Shown one piece after another: positions 1 to 5,557 of a stretch of 8,953 nt of DNA; within the stretch, counting starts at the first letter, position 1, and every line of letters begins with the position of its first letter. Origin of the DNA: UBA11540 sp045531755 (lineage in GTDB: Bacteria; Bacillota; Clostridia; Oscillospirales; Ruminococcaceae). The DNA is taken from assembly GCA_045531755.1 (NCBI GenBank), contig JAZSEP010000097.1:1-8953 (forward strand), read 5' to 3'. The notes beneath the pieces were generated by a model. It was not told where the DNA came from. It saw only the letters and a program-made list of their open reading frames with translations, and did not search any database. Made by a program: the position numbers and the translations under genes.

Positions 1-618
1 GAAGAAGTGTATGCCAAACTTTCTGACTATAACGGACCTGCCGATTGTGTAGTGGATTTTTCAAGTCATCTCGCAACCAAAGAACTTCTTAACTACTGTA
101 TAAGCAGAAAGCTCCCTGTTGTCATTGCAACTACCGGTCACACGAAGGAAGAAAACGACCTGATTGAAAAAGCCGCTGACAAAATTCCAGTATTTTTCTC
201 GGCAAATATGTCTCTTGGTGTTGCTTTGCTCGCATCGCTTGCAAGAACTGTGGCGAAAACAATGAGCGGTGCAAATATAGAGATAGTTGAAAAGCATCAC
301 AACCGTAAGATTGACGTTCCAAGCGGAACAGCGCTTCTTATTGCTAAGGAAATAAAGCAAGAGCTTCAAGACTATGATATTCTTGTTGGCAGAAGCGACA
401 ATGGCAAGAGACCGGAAAAAGAAATAGGAATCCACTCATTGCGTCTTGGAAACATTGTGGGCGAACACGAGGTTATTGTTGCAACTGACTCTCAGGTTAT
501 TACTTTGAAGCATGAAGCACAAAGCAGAGCTCTTTTTGCAGAAGGCGCACTTGATGCGGCACGTTTTATCTGTACAAAGCAACCCGGACTGTACAGTATG
601 AAGGATTTAGTAAAATAA
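1..618 (+). CDS. dapB: 4-hydroxy-tetrahydrodipicolinate reductase DapB, 5' end missing
   Basis: Cytosolic enzyme of lysine/meso-diaminopimelate synthesis that reduces the DapA product with NAD(P)H to tetrahydrodipicolinate. The frame is open from base 1 (E-E-V-Y-A-K...), so the apparent GTG at 7 is an internal Val codon and the real start is upstream. Numbering from that Val: VVDFS at 15-19, ATTGHT at 41-46 (end of the nucleotide-binding region), FSANMSLGV at 64-72, and the DapB signature EKHHNRKIDVPSGTA at 95-109 with the catalytic His pair and Lys. The C-terminal HSLRLGNIVGEHEVI segment is also typical. About 205 codons are present against roughly 250 for the family, so about 45-50 N-terminal residues of the Rossmann fold are outside the window. 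The next gene on the same strand is lysA, 19 bases on, which fits a DAP/lysine operon. Identification is firm. Confidence 0.97.
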   Translation, partial: EEVYAKLSDYNGPADCVVDFSSHLATKELLNYCISRKLPVVIATTGHTKEENDLIEKAADKIPVFFSANMSLGVALLASLARTVAKTMSGANIEIVEKHHNRKIDVPSGTALLIAKEIKQELQDYDILVGRSDNGKRPEKEIGIHSLRLGNIVGEHEVIVATDSQVITLKHEAQSRALFAEGALDAARFICTKQPGLYSMKDLVK

Positions 619-626
619 CTTTTTGT

Positions 627-632
627 AGGTGG
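627..632 (+). promoter_or_regulatory. Shine-Dalgarno site of lysA
   Basis: AGGTGG lies 5 bases before the ATG at 638. It decides the start, because an in-frame GTG at 629 sits inside this same SD motif and therefore cannot be served by it. Confidence 0.75.
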
Positions 633-637
633 AACGA

Positions 638-1939
638 ATGTACACACAAAACAACCTCTTTTTAAATGAAAAAGGACATCTTTCTTTCTGCGGAATTGAT
701 ACGGTTTCGCTTGCTCAAAAGTATGGCACGCCGCTTTATCTTTTGGACGAAGAGGGAATCCGCGAACGTTGCAGAACCTATCGCGATGCAATGAAAAAGT
801 ATTTTGGGGAAGGATCAATGCCTCTTTTTGCAAGCAAAGCCCTTTCCTTTAAAAGAATATATGAAATAATCAATGAAGAGGGAATAGGTACCGATATCGT
901 TTCTTCCGGTGAATTGTATACTGCCATGAAGGCTGGCTTTCCGATGGAAAAAGCTTATTTTCACGGAAATAATAAAACAAGCTTCGATATACAGTATGGT
1001 ATGGATTGCAAAATCGGTTATTTTGTGTGTGATAACGAGTGGGAGATTAACGAGATAAATTCAGAGGCGGAAAAAAGAGGAATCAAGCAAAAGGTTCTTT
1101 TAAGACTCAGCCCCGGGATTGACCCGCACACCCATAAGTCTATTTCTACCGGTAGGGTTGATTCAAAATTCGGTGTTGCTATAGAAACGGGACAAGCTGA
1201 AAAGTTTGTTAGATACGTTTTAGGGCTTCCGAACATTGAGCTTATGGGCTTTCATTGTCATATAGGCTCACAGATTTTTGAATTTACTCCATTTATCGAT
1301 GCTGCAAATATAATGCTTGATTTTATTGCTAAGATAAACAACGAGCTCGGATTTGCAACAAGGGTACTGAATTTGGGCGGTGGAATGGGTATCAGATATC
1401 TCGATGAGCATCCTCAAATAGATTATGCTGAAAATATAAAGCTTATTGCCCAACTCATGAAGAGTAAGTGTGCAGAGCTTAGTATCGATATGCCTGATAT
1501 TTTGATGGAACCTGGTAGAAGCATCGTTGCTGATAACGGAATTACCTTGTACACAGTTGGCGGAATTAAAGAGATCACAGGCTTTAAAAACTATGTCTCT
1601 ATTGATGGCGGTATGCCTGATAATCCACGTTATGCGTTATATCAGTCCCCGTACACTGTAGTGAACGCCACAAAAGCTGACTGTCCTGCTGATTATGTAT
1701 GTACTATCGCGGGAAGATGCTGTGAAAGCGGCGACCTGATACAAGAGGACATAAAACTTCAAAAGCCGGATAAAAACGATATCCTTGCGGTTTTAGGTAC
1801 AGGCGCTTATAATTATTCGATGGCTTCAAACTACAATCGAATTCCAAAACCACCTGTTGTTCTTATCAATAAGGACGGAAAAGACTATGTTGCCGTAAAA
1901 AGAGAAACGTTTGAAGATGTTGCTCGTAATGACGTATAA
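638..1939 (+). CDS. lysA: diaminopimelate decarboxylase LysA
   Basis: PLP enzyme (fold type III, alanine-racemase-like barrel) that decarboxylates meso-diaminopimelate to L-lysine in the cytosol, the last step of the pathway. From the ATG at 638 it is 433 residues, normal for the family. Visible motifs: FASKALS with the PLP Lys at about 68, GFHCHIGSQ at 204-212, the phosphate-binding GGGMG at 247-251, EPGRSIVA at 291-298, the substrate/dimer motif CCESGDLI at 361-368, and GAYNYSMASNYN at 389-400. The GTG at 629 would add three residues but overlaps the SD, so ATG is preferred. It follows dapB closely on the same strand, and a strong hairpin terminator begins 6 bases after its stop codon. No truncation or odd residue was seen. 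Confidence 0.97.
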   Translation: MYTQNNLFLNEKGHLSFCGIDTVSLAQKYGTPLYLLDEEGIRERCRTYRDAMKKYFGEGSMPLFASKALSFKRIYEIINEEGIGTDIVSSGELYTAMKAGFPMEKAYFHGNNKTSFDIQYGMDCKIGYFVCDNEWEINEINSEAEKRGIKQKVLLRLSPGIDPHTHKSISTGRVDSKFGVAIETGQAEKFVRYVLGLPNIELMGFHCHIGSQIFEFTPFIDAANIMLDFIAKINNELGFATRVLNLGGGMGIRYLDEHPQIDYAENIKLIAQLMKSKCAELSIDMPDILMEPGRSIVADNGITLYTVGGIKEITGFKNYVSIDGGMPDNPRYALYQSPYTVVNATKADCPADYVCTIAGRCCESGDLIQEDIKLQKPDKNDILAVLGTGAYNYSMASNYNRIPKPPVVLINKDGKDYVAVKRETFEDVARNDV

Positions 1940-1945
1940 AAGAGA

Positions 1946-1973
1946 AAACCCTGCTGATTTTTCAGCAGGGTTT
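1946..1973. terminator. bidirectional intrinsic terminator between lysA and the convergent fumarase gene
   Basis: Perfect 12-bp stem AAACCCTGCTGA / TCAGCAGGGTTT closed by a TTTT loop (1958-1961). On the + strand it is followed by a T-rich tract (TTTATTGTTTT, including stem bases). On the - strand the stem is followed by TTTTCTCTTTTAT. It begins 6 bases after the lysA stop and ends 6 bases from the stop of the convergent gene, so it can serve both transcripts. Confidence 0.9.
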
Positions 1974-1979
1974 ATTGTT

Positions 1980-2495
1980 TTAAAATATACTGTTTCCAAA
2001 GCAATCTATGCCAACGATTAGGGGGAAGTTATCAAACTCGAGCTTTTTAACCGATTCACAACCAAGAGATTCGAAAGCGACAACTTCACAACTCTTAATG
2101 CAACGTGCCGCCAAAGCACCGGCTCCGCCCAATGCGCAGAGATATATGGCTTTGTTGCGAATTATTGCATCAATTACAGCTTTGTTTCTTGGTCCTTTTC
2201 CAATCATCGCCGAAAGCCCTAAATCCAAAAGCTTAGGAGCGTAAAGGTCCATTCTGCTTGACGTCGTAGGTCCGCAGGAGCCTATAGGCATATTGGGTGG
2301 TCTTTCCGTCGGACCTGCATAATAGATAACTGAATCCTCGATAGGAAAGGGGAGAGGCTCGCCGTTTTCGAGCAGAGAAGCAAGCTTTTTATGCGCAGCA
2401 TCGCGTGCAGTGTAGACAGTACCGCTCAGAAGAATGCGGTCTCCGCATTTTAAATCGGGAATGATACTTCGCAATTGATTGGTATTGACTATCAT
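1980..2495 (-). CDS. class I fumarase / L-tartrate dehydratase beta-subunit (C-terminal domain) protein
   Basis: Homologue of the beta subunit, or C-terminal half, of iron-sulfur class I hydro-lyases (fumarate hydratase, tartrate dehydratase). In two-subunit forms the alpha subunit holds the 4Fe-4S cluster and beta completes the active site. The protein is 171 residues, about the usual beta-subunit size. Motifs: LSGTVYTARDAAHKKL at 23-38, YYAGPT at 58-63, the hallmark PIGSCGPTTSSRMD at 70-83, MIGKG at 97-101, ALGGAGALAARCIK at 121-134 and FPLIVGIDCFGN at 157-168. It appears intact. No alpha-subunit gene lies on either side; upstream is the DivIVA-like gene, and downstream is the shared terminator. 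The best SD (AAAGGTGG, 2511-2518) is 15 bases from the ATG, and an ATT two codons earlier would be better spaced. Family assignment is strong; whether the substrate is fumarate, tartrate or another hydroxy-acid cannot be read from beta alone. Confidence 0.93.
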   Translation of the reverse strand: MIVNTNQLRSIIPDLKCGDRILLSGTVYTARDAAHKKLASLLENGEPLPFPIEDSVIYYAGPTERPPNMPIGSCGPTTSSRMDLYAPKLLDLGLSAMIGKGPRNKAVIDAIIRNKAIYLCALGGAGALAARCIKSCEVVAFESLGCESVKKLEFDNFPLIVGIDCFGNSIF

Positions 2496-2501
2496 GGAAA
2501 T

Positions 2502-2657
2502 TTAATTGAACCACCTTTTTAATAACTCAAGGAAATCAGGTTTCTTCTTCTTTTTTCGTATAAATATCTTTTTTGAAGGAGAAGGGACGGTGGGTTGAAG
2601 TATGCCGCGGTCCTTTGCTACGCCGTCTTTAACATAGTCTTCGGTTAGCGGCTGCTC
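2502..2657 (-). other. 51-codon frame-shifted continuation of the DivIVA-like gene, polybasic C-terminal tail
   Basis: The 160-base stretch between the DivIVA-like stop and the fumarase ATG is open in the +1 frame relative to the upstream gene. It has no stop until TAA at 2502-2504. If one T of the T7 run at 2658-2664 is skipped or absent, the protein continues ...VANFF-EQPLTEDYVKDG... for 51 residues. The tail has an acidic/polar start, a Pro/Ser linker (QPTVPSPS), a Lys/Arg cluster (KKIFIRKKKKKP) and a hydrophobic-basic end (DFLELLKRWFN). The join keeps ordinary protein-like composition and ends neatly at the next gene's SD. I infer that it is coding sequence belonging to the upstream gene. 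The cause, whether indel error, mutation or recoding, cannot be told from one sequence. Confidence 0.65.
2511..2518 (-). promoter_or_regulatory. unusually distant Shine-Dalgarno site of the fumarase beta-subunit gene
   Basis: Read on the - strand this is AAAGGTGG, a strong SD core, but it is 15 bases before the ATG at 2495. It lies inside the last codons of the out-of-frame DivIVA tail, whose TAA (2502-2504) is in frame with, and 6 bases upstream of, that ATG. An ATT codon at 2499-2501 would sit at 9 bases. Use of ATT is only a possibility. Confidence 0.5.
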
Positions 2658-3405
2658 AAAAAAAGTTAGCTACATCTTCACGAGGAATCTGTTCAGAGTG
2701 GTTTGTCTGCATCTGAACTATGATATTGGACTTCTTCTTTTTGTCTTCAGGAATATAAGCGTTAAGCTTGGATTTTGCAATTTCAATGGAATTATTGAGA
2801 GTGTCAAGCTGTATTTCGATCGTTGTCATTGTAGTGTGGAGAGATTCCTTGAGATCTACAATGTTTTGTTTGAGCTCGTCAAGATCGTTGTCAAAGGTTT
2901 CAGCTGCAGTTTTTGTATCAAGATCCAAAGACTCAGCTTTATTCTTTGCTTTGTCGATAATGTCGCCTGCGTTCTTCTCGGCTTCAAGCATAACGTTGCC
3001 GATTCGGGTGGCAACCTCATCGTACTTTTTGCTCTTTTCTTCGAGCTCTATTGCTGCATTGCGCAAACGCTTTTTCTCCGCGAGTTCCATTTCAAACTCA
3101 CGGTTCTTTCTGTCTATAATGTCATTCTTTTGACGAATAATGTCATTGAGCTCGCTGACCTTACCGGTGAGTTGATCAATAACGCTTTTTTCATCCTCGA
3201 TGCGCTTTTCGAGAAGTTGCATCTTTGTTTCAAATTCGTCAAGCTGGGTTCTGAGAGATTGTCTTTCTTCGGAAAGGGCGTTAACTCTGTTGTTGAGATT
3301 TTGCTCCACTTCCAACGCGGTTTTGTTAGTAGCATCGATATAGTCGAGGACATCTTTTTTGTCAAATCCAAACAGTTGATTTTTAAAGATTCGCTCGTTA
3401 TCCAT
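2656..3405 (-). CDS. DivIVA-domain coiled-coil protein, likely cell-division/polarity factor (frame ends early at a T7 run)
   Basis: Probable DivIVA/GpsB-type scaffold. The family binds membrane through its N-terminus and recruits division, cell-wall or polarity proteins via coiled coils. The N-terminus FKNQLFGFDKKDVLDYID (7-24) matches the DivIVA entry motif. Residues about 30-215 are almost all heptad-type Glu/Lys/Leu-rich coiled coil, with a DivIVA-like segment VATRIGNVMLEAEKNAGDII at 131-150. There is no signal peptide or membrane segment. In frame it is 249 residues from the ATG at 3405. That start has GGTGA 5 bases upstream (3411-3415); an alternative GTG at 3414 overlaps this SD and is less likely. 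The frame ends TTT-TTT-TGA, and a 51-codon continuation exists one base out of frame (about 300 residues in total). It has its own promoter and probably forms an operon with the fumarase-type gene. The DivIVA class is likely, but the exact partner and role are unknown. Confidence 0.85.
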   Translation of the reverse strand: MDNERIFKNQLFGFDKKDVLDYIDATNKTALEVEQNLNNRVNALSEERQSLRTQLDEFETKMQLLEKRIEDEKSVIDQLTGKVSELNDIIRQKNDIIDRKNREFEMELAEKKRLRNAAIELEEKSKKYDEVATRIGNVMLEAEKNAGDIIDKAKNKAESLDLDTKTAAETFDNDLDELKQNIVDLKESLHTTMTTIEIQLDTLNNSIEIAKSKLNAYIPEDKKKKSNIIVQMQTNHSEQIPREDVANFF

Positions 3406-3426
3406 GTAGTTCACCGTCTTTCAAAA

Positions 3427-3438
3427 ATCTATATAGAT
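3427..3438. repeat. 12-bp perfect palindrome at the predicted transcription start of the DivIVA-like gene
   Basis: ATCTATATAGAT equals its own reverse complement. It begins 2 bases downstream of the predicted -10 box (- strand direction), so it would straddle the transcription start. This position fits an operator, but AT-rich palindromes also arise by chance. Confidence 0.4.
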
Positions 3439-3440
3439 AT

Positions 3441-3469
3441 ATAATAACATTTTACTTGAGCAAAAACAA
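3441..3469 (-). promoter_or_regulatory. sigma-A-type promoter with extended -10, upstream of the DivIVA-like gene
   Basis: On the - strand: -35 TTGTTT (3464-3469, 3 of 6 consensus), a 17-base spacer, then -10 TATTAT (3441-3446, 5 of 6) preceded by TGT, an extended -10 element. The predicted start near 3434 leaves a leader of about 28 bases before the ATG at 3405. It sits in the 83-92-base gap after the YnbB-like gene, where I see no terminator hairpin, so read-through from the upstream operon is also possible. Confidence 0.6.
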
Positions 3470-3497
3470 GGGCTTTAGGAGTTTTTATGTAAAAATA

Positions 3498-4763
3498 TCA
3501 AAGTTTGAGAATATTATTGTCAATCATAGACTGTAAAGCGAGCATTACTCCGATTTTCGCACTGTAATACGTGAGTCCGCCTTGCATCCAAACGGCGTAG
3601 GGTTCTCTTAACGGCGCGTCAGCAGAAAGCTCGATAGAGGCTCCCATATTGAAAGCGCCTGCCGCCATAATGACCTGGCTGTCGTATCCCGGCATATCCC
3701 AGGCTTCCGGTGCAACGAAGGAATCGACAGGGGAACCCTTTTGTATTCCTTGACAAAAAACAATAAGCGCTTCTGGAGTATTCAACTTTATCGACTGGAT
3801 GATGTCGGTTCTGTATTCGTCAAATTTAGGTGTAACGTCATATCCGATAAGCTCGAACATTCTTGCGGAAAGCACAGCGGTTTTAAGCGCTTCACCGACT
3901 ACAACAGGAGAAAAGAAAAGACCCATAAGCATATTCTTGGTTTGTCCTAAAGAACAACCTACTTCCTTTCCCATACCCGGGGAGGTGAGTCTATAAGAAC
4001 ACCTCTCGACAAGAGAAGCTTTTCCGGCAATATAACCGCCTGTTACCGCAATACCACCGCCTGGGTTTTTGATTAGCGAGCCTACAATCAGGTCAGCGCC
4101 AACCTGCGTTGGCTCAAGCTCTTCGCAGAACTCACCGTAACAGTTGTCAACAACTATGTAAGCGTTGGGATTTTTGGATTTTACAACTTCGGCCAGTCTT
4201 TGAATCTTATTGATTGTCAGACTTGGACGAAGAGAATATCCTCTTGAACGTTGAACGTAAACAATTTTGCAGTCGGCAACCTTTTCTTCGATCTCTTCGA
4301 GGTTTAAATCCCCGTTCGGCAGAAGGTCAACCTGGTCATATGCTACGCCGAAATCCCTCAAAGATCCGTTGTCAGAGCCTCTAATACCTATAACTTCTTC
4401 CATAGTGTCGTAGGGGTTACCGGTAACGGAAAGCATCGTATCGCCGGGACGAAGGACGCCAAAGAGAGCTACAGACAGCGCGTGTGTTCCCGAAACAAAG
4501 TTGTGACGCACCAAAGCGTCTTCTGCACCGAAAACCTCGGCAAATACCGCATCGGTAACGTCGCGTCCTCGATCACCATAACCATAACCGCTTGTAGGAA
4601 CAAAATGCGACTCGCTGATGCCGTTATTTATAAATGCCGATAAAACCTTTTCTTGATTGTATTGCTTAATAGCTTCAATGCGCTCAAAAACGTCTCTACA
4701 ATCGTTCTCAGCCTGTTTTGCGAGTTGTTTTACATTTTCTGAAATGTTGTTAAAATAAGCCAT
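3498..4763 (-). CDS. YnbB-family PLP-dependent enzyme (methionine gamma-lyase-like, 'aluminum resistance' family)
   Basis: Cytosolic fold-type I PLP enzyme of the family typified by Bacillus subtilis YnbB and annotated as methionine gamma-lyase family or aluminum resistance protein. A carbon-sulfur lyase activity is suggested by family only. From the ATG at 4763 it is 421 residues, the usual size. Motifs: VPTSGYGYGDRGRD at 55-68, SGTHA at 91-95 (PLP phosphate-binding type loop), TGNPYDT at 114-120, VVDNCYGEF at 204-212 with the Asp expected to contact the pyridine nitrogen, and GSLIKNPGGG at 228-237 with K232 as the likely Schiff-base lysine. The longer reading from GTG 4796 is rejected because it overlaps the end of the GNAT gene and ignores the AAAGGA SD. 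It is the last gene of the murD-M42-M42-GNAT series, 2 bases after the GNAT stop. Family firm, substrate unknown. Confidence 0.93.
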   Translation of the reverse strand: MAYFNNISENVKQLAKQAENDCRDVFERIEAIKQYNQEKVLSAFINNGISESHFVPTSGYGYGDRGRDVTDAVFAEVFGAEDALVRHNFVSGTHALSVALFGVLRPGDTMLSVTGNPYDTMEEVIGIRGSDNGSLRDFGVAYDQVDLLPNGDLNLEEIEEKVADCKIVYVQRSRGYSLRPSLTINKIQRLAEVVKSKNPNAYIVVDNCYGEFCEELEPTQVGADLIVGSLIKNPGGGIAVTGGYIAGKASLVERCSYRLTSPGMGKEVGCSLGQTKNMLMGLFFSPVVVGEALKTAVLSARMFELIGYDVTPKFDEYRTDIIQSIKLNTPEALIVFCQGIQKGSPVDSFVAPEAWDMPGYDSQVIMAAGAFNMGASIELSADAPLREPYAVWMQGGLTYYSAKIGVMLALQSMIDNNILKL

Positions 4764-4765
4764 TT

Positions 4766-5557
4766 TTAGTCCTTTCGCACAGTGAGCTGTGCCCAAGCTG
4801 CGCTTTTTTCAAATCCGATTTTTTTATAAAATTGTGCTACTTTATCATTGTCAGCAAAAACATATAGCGTGCTTCTGCTGAATTCTTTTGAAACAAATTG
4901 CAGAAGGGAAGAGGCGTATCCCATGCTTCTGTATTCTTTACTTGTTGCAAGACATCCAATTATTGTGCTCTTCGGAGAAAGACACATAATTTCAATTGCA
5001 GAAGCTAAAACACCGTCTTTTTTAATTCCAAATATGAAGCTTTGCTGCTTTCGGATACGGCAGTTCATGTCATAATTAAAATCAGAAAAGTCAAGGCTTT
5101 TCATTTTTTCGGGAAAAGATTCTTTAAAAAGACAAAAAACATCATAAAGGTTTATATCTTTACAGATTTCGCCCGTAAAAGATATAGTATTTTGATATTC
5201 TGTACCATTTAAAATCTCTCCAAATGCCGTATTTATAGGAGTTAAAACTAATTTGTCAAGGTTTTTAACATTACAGTTATTATAGTTTAAAAATTTAAAA
5301 TTTCCCCAAAAATCAATAAACTGCGCTAATTCTTCAACGTCTTTTTCGGCTTTTATGCAGAGATTAAACGTATCATTTACAAAACACAGATTTCCGCACA
5401 ACGACTCTTCACAATCATATATATTCCAAAAGAAACCTGTACGATTTTGAGAGTGTATCCTATACAAAAACGAGTTTATAGTTCCGTATACGTTGTCAAA
5501 ATCGCAAGCTGAAAAATACTCGTTTTCTAAAATTTCATTATCAACAAAGCATATCAT
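4766..5557 (-). CDS. GNAT-family N-acetyltransferase with an unassigned N-terminal half
   Basis: Probable acetyl-CoA-dependent N-acetyltransferase, 263 residues. The GNAT domain occupies about residues 130-263. Motif A is the strand IIGCLATSKEYRSMGYASSLL at 199-219, where R210-S-M-G-Y-A fits the R/Q-x-x-G-x-G/A pyrophosphate loop. The LYVFADNDKVAQFYKKIGF segment at 231-249 is the typical closing motif B. Residues 1-130 are rich in Asn, Phe, Cys and Asp and match nothing I recognise; they may be a degenerate second GNAT fold. The start ATG overlaps the preceding peptidase stop by 4 bases (ATGA), with only a weak purine-rich SD, so translation probably depends on coupling. Parts of the gene are markedly more AT-rich than neighbours: by hand count 5221-5340 is about 27% GC, against 50% for 4021-4080 in the YnbB-like gene. 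Substrate unknown. Confidence 0.85.
   Translation of the reverse strand: MICFVDNEILENEYFSACDFDNVYGTINSFLYRIHSQNRTGFFWNIYDCEESLCGNLCFVNDTFNLCIKAEKDVEELAQFIDFWGNFKFLNYNNCNVKNLDKLVLTPINTAFGEILNGTEYQNTISFTGEICKDINLYDVFCLFKESFPEKMKSLDFSDFNYDMNCRIRKQQSFIFGIKKDGVLASAIEIMCLSPKSTIIGCLATSKEYRSMGYASSLLQFVSKEFSRSTLYVFADNDKVAQFYKKIGFEKSAAWAQLTVRKD
4770..4775 (-). promoter_or_regulatory. Shine-Dalgarno site fixing the start of the YnbB-like gene
   Basis: On the - strand AAAGGA, 6 bases before the ATG at 4763, embedded in the last codons of the GNAT gene (stop TAA at 4766-4768). It supports the shorter 421-residue start and implies translational coupling with the GNAT gene. Confidence 0.75.

Noticed and set aside
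629..637. GTG at 629 as lysA start
   Set aside because: It lies within the AGGTGG SD that correctly serves the ATG at 638.
492..833. Open frame on the - strand across the dapB-lysA junction
   Set aside because: It overlaps two well-identified genes on the other strand and has no family features.
2541..2557. CTT/TTT run as a microsatellite
   Set aside because: It is short and explained as Lys codons (AAG/AAA) of the DivIVA tail on the - strand.
2698..3444. Long open frame (248 codons) on the + strand opposite the DivIVA-like gene
   Set aside because: It is the antisense of a Glu/Lys-rich coiled coil, giving an artificial Phe/Leu/Val-rich sequence. It has no recognisable domain, while the - strand has motifs, a promoter and an SD.
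3470..3497. Search for a terminator after the YnbB-like gene
   Set aside because: No GC-rich dyad followed by a T-run is visible, so no terminator is called here.
4764..4796. Upstream GTG extension of the YnbB-like gene
   Set aside because: It would overlap the end of the GNAT gene and translate the SD region. The ATG at 4763 is well placed after AAAGGA and matches the family's normal length.
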